Positions 16,708-25,530 of a DNA stretch of 64,000 nucleotides are shown here, piece by piece. The notes under the pieces are model-generated. The model saw only the letters and a program-made list of their open reading frames with translations, was not told where the DNA came from and ran no database searches. Source of the stretch: Desulfosporosinus fructosivorans. GTDB taxonomy: Bacteria > Bacillota > Desulfitobacteriia > Desulfitobacteriales > Desulfitobacteriaceae. Position numbers and translations under genes: made by a program. The stretch's first letter is position 1, and every line of letters starts with the position of its first letter. The stretch is taken from assembly GCF_004766045.1 (NCBI RefSeq), contig NZ_SPQQ01000008.1, positions 147,062 through 211,061 on the forward strand. The letters run 5' to 3'.

Positions 16708-17061
16708 ATGGTTACAATAATGAGTAAAGTTATCATAGTAGAAGGAATAACTGATAAAAAGCGGTTAGAGCAGATTTTAGATGAACCAGTGGAGATAGCC
16801 TGTACCTATGGAACATTAGGGTTGGATAAGTTGGAAGAGTTGATTGCAGAGTATAGTGAGGATGAGGTCTGCGTATTTTTGGATGCTGATTATGCTGGTG
16901 ACAAAGCCCGGCGTTTGTTTAAGCAGGAGTATCCAAATGTTCGACACGTATACACGCATAGGACGTACAGGGAGGTGGCTACTACTCCTCTTAGTGTTTT
17001 AGTACAAATTCTTGAGGGTGCCCACTTTGCTGTCAAGTTGCCAGAGTGTGAGAAAGATTAA
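16708..17061 (+). CDS. Small stand-alone Toprim-domain protein (YusF-like)
   Basis: 117 residues that form a single Toprim fold: S-K-V-I-I-V-E-G-I-T-D-K (with the catalytic Glu) near the start and V-F-L-D-A-D-Y-A-G-D (the acidic D-x-D pair) near residue 58. It lacks the RNase M5 C-terminal region and any zinc finger. Small Toprim proteins of this length (YusF in Bacillus) are conserved in Firmicutes; a nuclease or nucleotidyl-transfer activity is inferred from the fold only. Starts ATG 16708 or ATG 16720 are both possible; neither has a strong ribosome site, which could mean translation depends on an upstream gene. Confidence 0.8.
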   Translation: MVTIMSKVIIVEGITDKKRLEQILDEPVEIACTYGTLGLDKLEELIAEYSEDEVCVFLDADYAGDKARRLFKQEYPNVRHVYTHRTYREVATTPLSVLVQILEGAHFAVKLPECEKD

Positions 17062-17229
17062 TTAAAGTAACAAATCCTAGAAAAGGTGTTCACTCATATT
17101 GATGGGAGAGAGTGCTGTAACAGAATTGTTGATTGTATACTTAGGCTAACAGAGTTGCAATATCTCCAAATAATAAATATAATTCAATTATCAATGAGAA
17201 GTGGTATCAATAAAGGAGTATGAATTCAT

Positions 17230-18468
17230 ATGGCACTAGTAAATGAGAATTATTTGAAGTTATCAGGGAGCTATCTTTTCTCCGAAATTGCCCGTAGAGT
17301 TAATCAATTTAAAGCTGACAATCCAGAAGCCGATATTATCCGACTCGGAATTGGAGATGTAACACGCCCCCTGTCACCCGCAGTTATCGAGGCGATGCAT
17401 AAAGGTGTCGCAGAGATGGGGAGCGCGGAAACCTTTCGTGGGTATGGTCCGGAGCAAGGCTACCCATTTCTGATAGAAAAGATTATCGAGAATGATTTTA
17501 CCCCTCGGGGAGTGGAACTCTCGGTCGATGAAGTCTTTGTGAGTGATGGAGCGAAAAGTGACACGGCAAATTTCCAGGAACTTTTCGGGGCTGATAACAT
17601 CATGGCAGTGACTGATCCAGTTTATCCAGTTTATGTCGATAGCAATGTCATGGCAGGTCGGACAGGGACGTTTAACATTGAAAAGGGACAGTATGGAAAA
17701 ATCATCTATCTCCCGTGCACAGAACAGAATGGTATGAAGCCTTCCCTTCCTGAGACACGCGTGGATATGATCTACCTCTGCTTTCCGAATAACCCGACCG
17801 GGATGACGCTTTCTAAAGAGGAACTGAAACAATGGGTGGATTATGCTCGAAAAAATCGCTCTATCATTCTGTTCGATGCGGCTTATGAAGCATTTATTCG
17901 GGAAGAGGGCGTTCCACACAGTATTTTTGAGATTGAAGGTGCCCGTGAGGTCGCTGTAGAGTTCCGAAGTTTCTCAAAGACTGCAGGCTTTACCGGAACC
18001 CGCTGTGCTTATACGATTGTTCCGAAGGAAGTCAATGTCTATGATTCTAAGGGCGAAGCCCATAGTCTCAACCAGCTATGGCTAAGAAGACAAACCACAA
18101 AGTTCAATGGAGCTTCTTATCCAGTCCAAGCGGGAGCAGTCGCTGTATTCTCGGAAGAGGGAAAGCAACAGATCAAAGAAACCATCGATTATTACATGGA
18201 AAATGCCCGGATCATCAGAGAAGGCTTACAAGAAGCTGGCTATACTATATTTGGTGGAGTCAATGCTCCGTATGTCTGGATGAAGACCCCAAACGATATG
18301 GGTTCCTGGGAGTTCTTCGATAAACTTATGAACGATGCATATGTTGTTGGAACACCGGGCGCTGGCTTTGGCGCGAACGGAGAGGGGTATTTCCGTTTAA
18401 CTGCCTTTGGTACTCGTGAAAATACGCTTAAGGCGATTGAGCGGATTAAGCGTTCATCATCTAAATAA
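17230..18468 (+). CDS. dapL: LL-diaminopimelate aminotransferase
   Basis: 412 residues, the normal DapL length. The start M-A-L-V-N-E-N-Y-L-K-L-S-G-S-Y-L-F, the I-R-L-G-I-G-D-V-T-R-P-L segment and the PLP-lysine motif S-F-S-K-T-A-G-F-T-G-T-R (about 240-251) are diagnostic. DapL converts tetrahydrodipicolinate to LL-diaminopimelate in one step with glutamate as amino donor, feeding both lysine and peptidoglycan; this route is known in many anaerobes. ATG 17230 has aaaggag upstream. It is a single gene with a 22-bp terminator hairpin at 18478-18525. Confidence 0.97.
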   Translation: MALVNENYLKLSGSYLFSEIARRVNQFKADNPEADIIRLGIGDVTRPLSPAVIEAMHKGVAEMGSAETFRGYGPEQGYPFLIEKIIENDFTPRGVELSVDEVFVSDGAKSDTANFQELFGADNIMAVTDPVYPVYVDSNVMAGRTGTFNIEKGQYGKIIYLPCTEQNGMKPSLPETRVDMIYLCFPNNPTGMTLSKEELKQWVDYARKNRSIILFDAAYEAFIREEGVPHSIFEIEGAREVAVEFRSFSKTAGFTGTRCAYTIVPKEVNVYDSKGEAHSLNQLWLRRQTTKFNGASYPVQAGAVAVFSEEGKQQIKETIDYYMENARIIREGLQEAGYTIFGGVNAPYVWMKTPNDMGSWEFFDKLMNDAYVVGTPGAGFGANGEGYFRLTAFGTRENTLKAIERIKRSSSK

Positions 18469-18477
18469 GGCAATCAG

Positions 18478-18525
18478 AACCCAAGAAGAGTAGAGATCGA
18501 TGGCGATTTCTACTCTTCTTAGGTT
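18478..18525 (+). terminator. Terminator hairpin after dapL
   Basis: Arms 18478-18499 and 18504-18525 (22 bp, two G-T pairs), 4-nt loop, ten bases after the dapL stop. The T-run is weak. Confidence 0.75.
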
Positions 18526-18536
18526 CCTAAGTTAAA

Positions 18537-18705
18537 GGTAGGCGGCAAACCGTTTGAGGAATGATGATTCGACGCATCGTCTGGGGATAAGTTATCCCCA
18601 AAGCTTTGGCACTTCATATTGACCTTTGTCGATGGATTCAATTTCTATACCTCCCCGGAAAATTTCCGTCAAATAGGCACTAGAATCAATGAAGTGCATA
18701 AAAAA
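18537..18705 (-). pseudogene. Remnant of a polar amino-acid ABC transporter permease (HisM/GlnP type)
   Basis: On the minus strand, from about 18705, one frame reads S-S-A-Y-L-T-E-I-F-R-G-G-I-E, then I-E-S-I-D-K-G-Q-Y-E. After a one-base frame change near 18610 it continues AKALGITYPQTMRRIIIPQ and then T-V-C-R-L-P. Together these match the conserved EAA loop of HisM-family permeases (A-Y-x-A-E-I-x-R-G-G-I-x-S-I-x-x-G-Q-x-E-A-A-x-A-L-G). There is also a six-base duplication-like insert (the extra I-E). The transmembrane ends are gone. No ABC partner gene is nearby. It fills most of the otherwise empty dapL-speD gap. Confidence 0.85.
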
Positions 18706-18856
18706 TCTCACTGCATATAAAAAAACCTCCAAGAATTGTGCTGAAAGATGTATAATGATGGGTGTACTTGTTTTATATTAGGATTTAAGGATTTTGAATG
18801 CCTTTTAAACAAAATGCTTAAACTCTTATTATGACTTTATTACTTGGAGGATGGAA

Positions 18857-19666
18857 ATGGAAATTAAGCTAATCAAAAAACTTAAATTATATGGTTTCAA
18901 TAACCTAACAAAAACTCTCAGCTTTAATATGTATGATATTTGCTATGCAAGGACACCTGAGCAACGTCAAGCTTATATCGCGTACATTGATGAAGAATAT
19001 AATGCGGATCGGCTGGCCAATATTCTATTGCATGTAGCCAGTCTGATTGGTGCGCATGTTTTAAATATTGCCAAGCAAGATTATGAGCCCCAAGGGGCAA
19101 GTGTGACCATGCTGATTTCCGAGGAGGGGGACAACCCCGCGGATGCAGAGGCTGCAAATAAAGCTGAACCATTGTCTGAAGCAGTGGTAGCTCACCTAGA
19201 TAAAAGTCATATCACGGTACACACTTACCCTGAAAGCCATCCGAATAAAGGAATTAGTACATTTAGAGCTGATATCGATGTCTCAACTTGTGGAAAAATA
19301 TCTCCACTGACAGCACTGAATTATCTTGTTTCTAATTTTTCTTCGGATATTGCCATTGTGGATTACCGAGTTCGAGGATTTACCAGAAACGTTGAGGGTA
19401 AGAAGTTTTTTATTGATCATAAGATTTCTTCCATCCAAAATTATCTCTCCAAAGGAAAGAGGGATCTCTATCAAATGATTGATGTTAACGTCTATCAGGA
19501 GAATATTTTTCATACGAAGATGCTCTTAAAAGACTTCGATTTGGATAATTATTTATTTGATATGGAAAAAAAAGAACTCCCCCCGAGTGAAAAGAAACGG
19601 ATTAAACAAAGACTAAAGAAGGAAATGGCCGAAATTTTCTATGGTCGGAATATACCCAAAGGTTAA
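18857..19666 (+). CDS. speD: S-adenosylmethionine decarboxylase proenzyme (long bacterial class)
   Basis: 269 residues, matching the Escherichia-type proenzyme (about 264) rather than the short 120-residue class. The self-cleavage site lies in H-L-D-K-S-H-I-T-V-H-T-Y-P-E (about 113-126), where the Ser becomes the pyruvoyl group; C-G-K-I-S-P-L-T-A-L-N-Y-L also matches. It makes decarboxylated SAM, the aminopropyl donor for spermidine. ATG 18857 is chosen because the ggagg site (18846-18850) abuts the ATG at 18851. No speE is in the window. Monocistronic. Confidence 0.95.
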   Translation: MEIKLIKKLKLYGFNNLTKTLSFNMYDICYARTPEQRQAYIAYIDEEYNADRLANILLHVASLIGAHVLNIAKQDYEPQGASVTMLISEEGDNPADAEAANKAEPLSEAVVAHLDKSHITVHTYPESHPNKGISTFRADIDVSTCGKISPLTALNYLVSNFSSDIAIVDYRVRGFTRNVEGKKFFIDHKISSIQNYLSKGKRDLYQMIDVNVYQENIFHTKMLLKDFDLDNYLFDMEKKELPPSEKKRIKQRLKKEMAEIFYGRNIPKG

Positions 19667-19728
19667 ATAATGGTATTATAGTAGTATGCTTTATTCGTTA
19701 AACAAAATTGCTTTAAGGGGGATTATTG

Positions 19729-19932
19729 ATGCCTTTTATTCAACTTGAGGGTGGTAAAATTGACAAAGAGAAAAAAGAATTACTAATTAGCAGATTAACG
19801 AAAGTTGCTAGTGAAACGCTCGGGATTCCGGAAGATGCATTTATCGTGCTTATTAAAGAAAACGAAATGGATAACTGGGGTCGAGGCGGTAAAGTACTTA
19901 GTAAGGTAATGGCAGAAAGAGCGCCACAATAA
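19729..19932 (+). CDS. 4-oxalocrotonate tautomerase-like protein
   Basis: 67 residues. The ATG at 19729 directly precedes Pro, the catalytic N-terminal proline of this superfamily after Met removal (P-F-I-Q-L-E-G-G). The R-L-T-K-V-A-S-E-T-L-G-I-P helix and V-L-I-K-E-N turn fit the 4-OT fold. It includes N-W-G-R-G-G-K, a segment typical of the DmpI-like members. The substrate is unknown; no catechol pathway is near. A TTG one codon upstream is less likely because it would bury the proline. It follows speD by 62 bases on the same strand. Confidence 0.9.
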   Translation: MPFIQLEGGKIDKEKKELLISRLTKVASETLGIPEDAFIVLIKENEMDNWGRGGKVLSKVMAERAPQ

Positions 19933-20063
19933 TAGGTGAAAGTCTAAAGAAATGCTCTCCCCCGTTAAATGATTAGAGGTAGGAGAGTGTTTCTTTTATT
20001 AAAAATATGTTATTAGTTAGGCTACTTAAAGTGGCGATAATAATTAAATGAAGGTGTTATTTT

Positions 20064-20720
20064 ATGGACGATAAGAATTTGCACTGTAAAATATTACCCC
20101 CTAATCTTTTACAGTGGGAGCAAGATATATTAAGTCTAGATAAGGCGATCCAAACCGAGGATTCTTTTTCGGGAGGGATTATCAGTAATTGCTTGATTGA
20201 GAATCAAAAGGCTGACCACGTAGCCTTTAAGCAAATAATATTCAAAAACGTTACGTTTATAGAAGTGTCTTTTAAGTACATAGATTTAACAGATGTTAGG
20301 TTTGAAAACTGTGATTTATCAAATTTGGATTTAAGTGAGTCTGTTCTACATAGAGTAGAGTTGATCAACTGTAAAATGGTAGGAACAAATATGAGTGAAT
20401 CTACTCTGAGAAATGTACTTTTTGAGAACTGTAATGGCAGTTATGCATTATTTCGGTTTTCGGATTTTAAACAAGTCAATTTTAATAATAGTTTGTTACG
20501 CAGTGCTGATTTCTATAAATCTAAGTTTGTAAAAGTAAGTTTTAAAGATTCTAACTTACAACAAGCTGGGATGACAGGTGCAAAACTAAAAGGTATTGAT
20601 TTAAGTAGTTGTGAACTAGAAGGGTTAGGAGTAACCGTAGAGGACCTAGCTGGATGTATTGTTTATCCTGAACAAGTGATATCTTTCTCAAAGCTTATCG
20701 GGTTAATAATTAAAACTTAA
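20064..20720 (+). CDS. Pentapeptide-repeat protein
   Basis: 218 residues. From about residue 50 to 185 the sequence shows the five-residue repeat A(D/N)LXX: for example D-L-T-D-V-R-F-E-N-C-D-L-S-N-L-D-L-S-E-S, and later S-A-D-F-Y-K-S-K-F and L-K-G-I-D-L-S-S-C. This builds a right-handed quadrilateral beta-helix. Relatives include Qnr/MfpA-type DNA mimics that protect gyrase, but most members have no assigned role, and nothing here singles out gyrase protection. There is no signal peptide. Monocistronic. Confidence 0.85.
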   Translation: MDDKNLHCKILPPNLLQWEQDILSLDKAIQTEDSFSGGIISNCLIENQKADHVAFKQIIFKNVTFIEVSFKYIDLTDVRFENCDLSNLDLSESVLHRVELINCKMVGTNMSESTLRNVLFENCNGSYALFRFSDFKQVNFNNSLLRSADFYKSKFVKVSFKDSNLQQAGMTGAKLKGIDLSSCELEGLGVTVEDLAGCIVYPEQVISFSKLIGLIIKT

Positions 20721-20843
20721 TTACTAGATTTAACAATTAGATATAGTAATTCCTTCAATAGGTAAAAGGCTAAAGCACATATGTCTTGTTAAGGAAGGCT
20801 ATAGATGATATGCTTTTAATGTATAATACAAGAGGGGGAGTGC

Positions 20844-21134
20844 ATGATGGAAAAACGCAATCTATATTTGGAAAAGATTGAGGCCAACCTTGCAAAATAT
20901 AATGCTAAATTAGCCGTGATGAAAGCTGAAGTGGCTGTGGCTAAGGCAGATATGAAATTAGAGTACCTTTCTCAAATGGATAACCTTGAAAAGAAAAGGG
21001 ATGCCTTCATGGTAAAATACGAACAGCTTAAAGAGTCCGGCGAACTTGGATGGGAAGATCTAAAAGTAGGAACTGAAAAGTCGTGGAATGAGCTGAAGGA
21101 GTCAATCGAGAAGGGGATCTCGCGATTCAAGTAG
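20844..21134 (+). CDS. Small coiled-coil protein, unknown
   Basis: 96 residues, almost entirely helical with heptad spacing: Y-L-E-K-I-E-A-N-L-A-K-Y-N-A-K-L then repeats of K-A-E-V-A-V-A-K-A-D, ending W-E-D-L-K-V-G-T-E-K-S-W-N-E-L-K-E-S. The W-(E/N)-(D/E)-L-K repeat is typical of small stress-related coiled-coil proteins found in many bacteria (sll1863-like). No membrane segment or signal. The ribosome site is agaggggga before ATG 20844. A 13-bp hairpin follows. Role unknown. Confidence 0.7.
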   Translation: MMEKRNLYLEKIEANLAKYNAKLAVMKAEVAVAKADMKLEYLSQMDNLEKKRDAFMVKYEQLKESGELGWEDLKVGTEKSWNELKESIEKGISRFK

Positions 21135-21175
21135 GTCAGATTTCTAAAGCGCGGGCTTTCAAGTATAATTAAAGG

Positions 21176-21204
21176 GCCGTGGCGAAACTTAGTTTCGCCA
21201 CGGC
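21176..21204 (+). terminator. 13-bp perfect hairpin after the coiled-coil gene
   Basis: Arms 21176-21188 and 21192-21204 with a 3-nt loop, GC-rich, about 40 bases after the stop. No T-run, so it may also serve the convergent gene. Confidence 0.65.
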
Positions 21205-21313
21205 TCCTTGCTATTCTTATTGGAACATGGCTAGTTTAGTTATCTTGTTATAGCATACTTTTAACAGGGTAATTTAATGGTAAGGAGCGACGCGGTGGTT
21301 ATTCTTGGGCTGT

Positions 21314-22630
21314 CTAAAACTTTGCTTCGATTGCATCATAGATTTTTGGATCTTCTGCACTCAGGTACCACATGCAAATCCCACGGATGTCATATTTATT
21401 GACTAAATTCAAAATGGTACTAAACGAAAGGGCATCCACAAACCAAACTTCATGGTTAAGGCCATTAACCGAATACGTATAGTGGGGACCCAGTTGAGCA
21501 TTAGTAATAATGGGGACATTATGCTGGTTCGCTATGGAAACAGCCTCGCTATAAGTCACTCCTTTGGCCTGCAGACCTTGGGGCCAGTCATAACCATACG
21601 TGGCGATACCGAGTTCAATCTTGTTGCGGGGAATGGCTGAAACGGCATAGGCCAACACTGCGTCCACCCAGTCAGCAGGAGAAATGGACCCAGGAGGACC
21701 ACCTTGCCAGTGATAATCATACCCCATAACCCGAACAGTGTCAGCGTTTTGGCCGATTTTAACATAATCATGGGCGTCAGCACCACTCCAAAAGCCCGTT
21801 GGACCTGTCTTTGCATGAACCGACACAACAAGCTGCTTATTTAAAGCAGATAGTGCGGTTTTCAGCTCTTGCACAAAGATAACGAAAACTTCTCGGTCAC
21901 GTACAAACAAATTTTCATAATTAATATCGATCCCTGCATAATTCATTTGCCTTACTTTATTCACGATTGCCATAACGTGTCTTTGACGAATAACGGGATC
22001 ATTAAGAACAGTCGAGACGAGTTGACTGCTAAACTCATTCGAAATGAGAGGAATGACATTGATTCCGTGCGCCTTGGCAAAGGAAAGAACACTACTGTCT
22101 TCAGCACCCGTGAAATTTAATACATCGCCGGATGCAGACAAATGATACCAGAACGGGGAGATTGAACGAAACAATTCGGCATGTTTTTGTAAAGACTGTA
22201 ATGCCTGTGCTTGAACCCAATAAGGAATCCAGCCGCTTACGGCGCGTGTAAGACCAGGTTCGGGGCTAGGGACAGGGATCCGAATCTGTTGGCCAATATT
22301 TAAACGATTGGGATCAACGCCTGGGTTAGCGGCAACTAAACTCGCAAGGCTAATTTTGAATCTTATTGAGAGTTTGTAGAAAGTGTCACCTGCTTGGATT
22401 GTGTACAATTGATAGCCTGGTTGGGGTTGACTCTGAAGAGCTCGCCAAGTTATAGGACCGACAATGCCGTCTGCTTTCAAACCATGATCTCTTTGAAATT
22501 GCAAGACCGCCTTTTCAGTCTTAGCTCCAAAAATTCCATCGATTAGCCCAGGTTGATAACCCCATTTTACTAACAGTCGTTGAAGCTCTTGCACCTCGGA
22601 ACCGCGAGCTCCACGCCTTAAAGTTGTCAC
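21314..22630 (-). CDS. Peptidoglycan-binding / LysM / GH18 glycosidase (spore cortex-lytic-like)
   Basis: 438 residues from GTG 22630, which has aaagaggtggg upstream; a longer in-frame ATG at 22666 has no ribosome site. Order: PG_binding_1 domain (about 3-65; R-G-A-R-G-S-E-V-Q-E-L-Q-R-L-L), one LysM (about 74-120; Y-T-I-Q-A-G-D-T-F-Y-K-L), and a GH18 chitinase-like domain (about 130-438). This is the arrangement of YaaH/SleL-type enzymes that cut N-acetylglucosamine bonds in cortex peptidoglycan, though those usually carry LysM only. The GH18 catalytic D-x-x-D-x-D-x-E motif reads G-I-D-I-N-Y-E-N: the catalytic Glu is present, but the middle Asp is Asn. No classical signal peptide, as for SleL-like spore proteins. 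Confidence 0.88.
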   Translation of the reverse strand: MTTLRRGARGSEVQELQRLLVKWGYQPGLIDGIFGAKTEKAVLQFQRDHGLKADGIVGPITWRALQSQPQPGYQLYTIQAGDTFYKLSIRFKISLASLVAANPGVDPNRLNIGQQIRIPVPSPEPGLTRAVSGWIPYWVQAQALQSLQKHAELFRSISPFWYHLSASGDVLNFTGAEDSSVLSFAKAHGINVIPLISNEFSSQLVSTVLNDPVIRQRHVMAIVNKVRQMNYAGIDINYENLFVRDREVFVIFVQELKTALSALNKQLVVSVHAKTGPTGFWSGADAHDYVKIGQNADTVRVMGYDYHWQGGPPGSISPADWVDAVLAYAVSAIPRNKIELGIATYGYDWPQGLQAKGVTYSEAVSIANQHNVPIITNAQLGPHYTYSVNGLNHEVWFVDALSFSTILNLVNKYDIRGICMWYLSAEDPKIYDAIEAKF

Positions 22631-22955
22631 TATTTCCCACCTCTTTCTTCTGATTAAGAGAGACATTAGTGTGCTCTAACACTACTATATGCACCATAAG
22701 AGTGAAAAGGCTCACCTAGAATAGTCCCTTATTCAAACAAATGGTAATTTAATAAAGGAGGGTCATTTACTCTAGAGGAAAATGAAATTTTTCATAATAA
22801 ACAGAGACCTCCCTTGCCGAAGGATTAGCGGCTAAGGGAGGTCTCTTCATTCTAGTCGGAAAGTATAACTTTCAGTTACATACTTCTTGAAGCATAAGTG
22901 CAATTCAGCGGTCGTCGGCGCCTGAAGGCTTGGTGCTAGCCAAGTTTTCTATTTA
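22631..22955. other. Intergenic region with a strong hairpin
   Basis: Spacer between the GH18 gene start and the PQ-loop gene stop, both on the minus strand. It contains the terminator at 22802-22845 and presumably the GH18 promoter near 22690-22790. No gene was recognised. Confidence 0.45.
22802..22845 (-). terminator. Terminator after the PQ-loop gene
   Basis: 13-bp perfect arms (22802-22814 with 22833-22845) and an inner gccg/cggc stem. It lies downstream of the minus-strand gene ending at 22956. Confidence 0.7.
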
Positions 22956-23267
22956 TTATTTAGCTGATATAGCAGGGGGAGTCATTTTTGAGGGATAAGA
23001 CTGGGAAGGGCGACCAGAGATGTGACTGTTGCGAAAGTAAATTAGGAGATCGATTAATACCATAATAAAATTGAGTAGGTATAAATACACGACAGCATCA
23101 TACTGATTAAAGATTTTATTTAATATCCCAGCAACATAGCCTATGAGAATAACGATTAAAAAAGACACGCTTTTACCTTTAATTGATCGTGATGTGTAAG
23201 ATTTGTAAATGGAAAGGGGCCAAGCTGCGCCGAAACAAATTAACATAATGATTTCAAAGATACTCAT
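22956..23267 (-). CDS. Small PQ-loop (SemiSWEET-like) membrane protein
   Basis: 103 residues from ATG 23267 with aaggtgg upstream. It has three hydrophobic helices, and the first loop reads W-P-L-S-I-Y-K-S-Y-T-S-R-S-I-K-G-K-S, the proline-containing PQ-loop pattern followed by the conserved S-x-K-G-x-S. This is the size of SemiSWEET half-transporters, which dimerise to move sugars, but PQ-loop proteins also carry other solutes. The C-terminal tail (S-Q-S-Y-P-S-K-M-T-P-P) is soluble. Monocistronic, ended by the hairpin at 22802-22845. Confidence 0.78.
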   Translation of the reverse strand: MSIFEIIMLICFGAAWPLSIYKSYTSRSIKGKSVSFLIVILIGYVAGILNKIFNQYDAVVYLYLLNFIMVLIDLLIYFRNSHISGRPSQSYPSKMTPPAISAK

Positions 23268-23390
23268 AAAAACCACCTTATTTAAGTAGTATTGTATTAG
23301 ATTTCACGATCGACAGTACTATTATACAACTTTTTTAGGATCAATAGTTTAATTTTGCTAATGTTCTAAAATTCAAATAAGAGTGAAAAA

Positions 23391-23422
23391 AGAGCCAACT
23401 TTTCGAAAGAAAAGGTGGCTCT
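23391..23422 (-). terminator. Intrinsic terminator of the PBP gene
   Basis: 14-bp arms (23391-23404 with 23409-23422, one mismatch) and a GAAA-type tetraloop; on the minus strand six T follow. It is 24 bases after the PBP stop. Confidence 0.85.
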
Positions 23423-23445
23423 AATCTTACATCATGAAATTTCGT

Positions 23446-25530
23446 TCATCTTTTCTTGTCTTTTCCTTTGCCTTTATCATCTTCGTTATCTTCATCCTTA
23501 CTATCCTGGTCCTTTGGGTTCAACTTGTCTTCGACCCATTTGCGCATTTTGTTGGACAGTTTATTCTGCTCAATGTAATCTTGTGGAATCTCAAAGGGGA
23601 CAATGGGAGTAGCGCTTAGCGCTCTGGATAAGATCTCACGGAAAACCTCGGCAGGTTCAGCGCCGCCTGCAGTAGTAAGGTAGTGGTTGGAGTCGGTTTT
23701 ATCATAACCCATCCAAACAGCCGCTGTGAGTTCTGGAGTATAACCAACAAACCAAACATCTTTTTCACCTTTGCTAATTCCTGAGAATTGTGGATCATCG
23801 ATGGGAAGTTCGACAGAACCTGTTTTACCAGCGGTCGGTCGACCAAGGTTGGCATTTTTACCGGTGCCATTGGTGACAACATCTTGTAACATCAAAGTCA
23901 TCATATAGGCTACGCTAGGTGTGGTCACTTTTATCGATTCTGGTTGGGCTTGGAACAAAACGCTACCGTCATTCGTGGTAATCTTGCTAATGGCATAGGC
24001 TTTATTCATTACCCCGAGATTGGCAAAGACTCCATAGGCTTGCGCCATTTGAAGCGGTGAGACCCCTTTGTCAAGCCCCCCTAGGGCTAAAGGAAGCACA
24101 TGATCCTCTTTTTCTAGAGTGATCCCACTTCGTGTGGCGTAATCAACACCGTTCTCTATCCCGATTTCGTTCAATAGCCACACTGCAGGGACATTCATAG
24201 AATGACGTAAAGCCTCTTGCATTGTTACTTTGCCACGGTATTGATTGTCATAATTCGTTGGAGCGTACCCATCGATATTTAAGGGTCTGTCATTAAGACC
24301 AGAATCTGGAGTATAGCCTTTTTCTAACGCAGGAGCGTAAACAGCCAAAGGTTTGAAGGCAGAACCCGGTTGGCGTAAAAGTGCGGTTGCATGGTTAAAT
24401 CCGCGGTAAACTTCTTCTCCGCGGTAGCCCACTAAGCCTTTAATGCCTCCTGTCGTGTGGTCGATAACAACCACTCCGCTTTGGACAATTTGGTCTGCTT
24501 TTCCAGAAGGAAAGAAACTACTATCTTTATAGACGTCCTCAGCGGCCTTTTGAACTGAAGGATCCATCTGAGTATATATTTGCAGTCCTCCGTTGAGGAT
24601 TTGTTCTTCCGTAAAACCAATAAGTTCAATTGCTTCTTCGATTACATAATCGACATAGGGAGCATATTGACCAGAAAGGTCGCTTGTCGTTTCTTTTTTT
24701 AGGATAATCGGTTGAATTATTGCTTTCTCATATTCGGCTGGAGTGATGTAATTCTGTTCTTTCATTAAACTGAGAACCAAATTTCTTTGCGCTAAAGACT
24801 TTTCCTTGTTTCTTAGGGGAGAATAATTATTAGGGGACTTGATCAGTCCTGCAAGCAAAGCAGATTCCTCTAAAGTAAGTTTTTCAGCACTTTTACCGAA
24901 ATAGAGTTGGGCCGCATTCTGTAAACCCCATTTCCCTTCGCCAAAGTAGATTTGATTAAGATAGGCCACTAGAATTTCATCTTTCTCAAGAACTGTCTCG
25001 ATCTTTAAAGCATAGGCGGCTTCCTTCAGTTTTCGAGTGATCGTTTTATCGGAAACTAAAAAGAAGTTCTTGGCCAATTGTTGGGTGATCGTGCTTCCTC
25101 CTTCAGAAAAGTCACCGGATTTCAAATCTCTGATTAGAGCACGTGCGATCGAGCGAAGATCTACCCCTTGATGATCATAGAAACGACGGTCTTCTACCGC
25201 AATAAGGGCATTTTTCATAATAAGAGGGATTTGCTGCCCTGAAACTGGTTCAATCCGTGAGGATGAAAGTTGGGAAATCCGGTTGTCCTTTTGATCGTAA
25301 AGGAAAGAGGGCTGAGCAAGAGGAGTCTGTAGCTTGCTAATATCTAATGAGGAGATGTACAGGGTGATTCCTCCGGTAGTTAAAATCATTAATAATATTA
25401 AAAAAATGCTTAGTTTACTCCAAAACTTAGGCTTTTGCCAAGGCTTGAAGTTTTTTAAAGTGCGGATTGATTTCGATAAACGTACACCCACTTTGGATTT
25501 CAGCAGATGTGAAGTACGGGATTCTTCCAA
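23446..25530 (-). CDS. Class A penicillin-binding protein (PBP1A-type transglycosylase/transpeptidase)
   Basis: 694 residues. A cytoplasmic basic start, one membrane helix (about 38-58; I-F-L-I-L-L-M-I-L-T-T-G-G-I-T-L-Y-I), a GT51 glycosyltransferase domain (about 85-270; E-D-R-R-F-Y-D-H-Q-G-V-D, G-G-S-T-I-T-Q-Q-L-A-K-N) and a transpeptidase domain (about 345-640) with S-x-x-K in P-G-S-A-F-K, S-x-N in H-S-M-N and K-T-G-S. It polymerises and cross-links peptidoglycan outside the membrane. The last 25 residues are an unusual charged tail rich in K, D and E. Start TTG 25530 with aagaaggaa is the only well-placed start seen. Monocistronic. Confidence 0.95.
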   Translation of the reverse strand: MEESRTSHLLKSKVGVRLSKSIRTLKNFKPWQKPKFWSKLSIFLILLMILTTGGITLYISSLDISKLQTPLAQPSFLYDQKDNRISQLSSSRIEPVSGQQIPLIMKNALIAVEDRRFYDHQGVDLRSIARALIRDLKSGDFSEGGSTITQQLAKNFFLVSDKTITRKLKEAAYALKIETVLEKDEILVAYLNQIYFGEGKWGLQNAAQLYFGKSAEKLTLEESALLAGLIKSPNNYSPLRNKEKSLAQRNLVLSLMKEQNYITPAEYEKAIIQPIILKKETTSDLSGQYAPYVDYVIEEAIELIGFTEEQILNGGLQIYTQMDPSVQKAAEDVYKDSSFFPSGKADQIVQSGVVVIDHTTGGIKGLVGYRGEEVYRGFNHATALLRQPGSAFKPLAVYAPALEKGYTPDSGLNDRPLNIDGYAPTNYDNQYRGKVTMQEALRHSMNVPAVWLLNEIGIENGVDYATRSGITLEKEDHVLPLALGGLDKGVSPLQMAQAYGVFANLGVMNKAYAISKITTNDGSVLFQAQPESIKVTTPSVAYMMTLMLQDVVTNGTGKNANLGRPTAGKTGSVELPIDDPQFSGISKGEKDVWFVGYTPELTAAVWMGYDKTDSNHYLTTAGGAEPAEVFREILSRALSATPIVPFEIPQDYIEQNKLSNKMRKWVEDKLNPKDQDSKDEDNEDDKGKGKDKKR

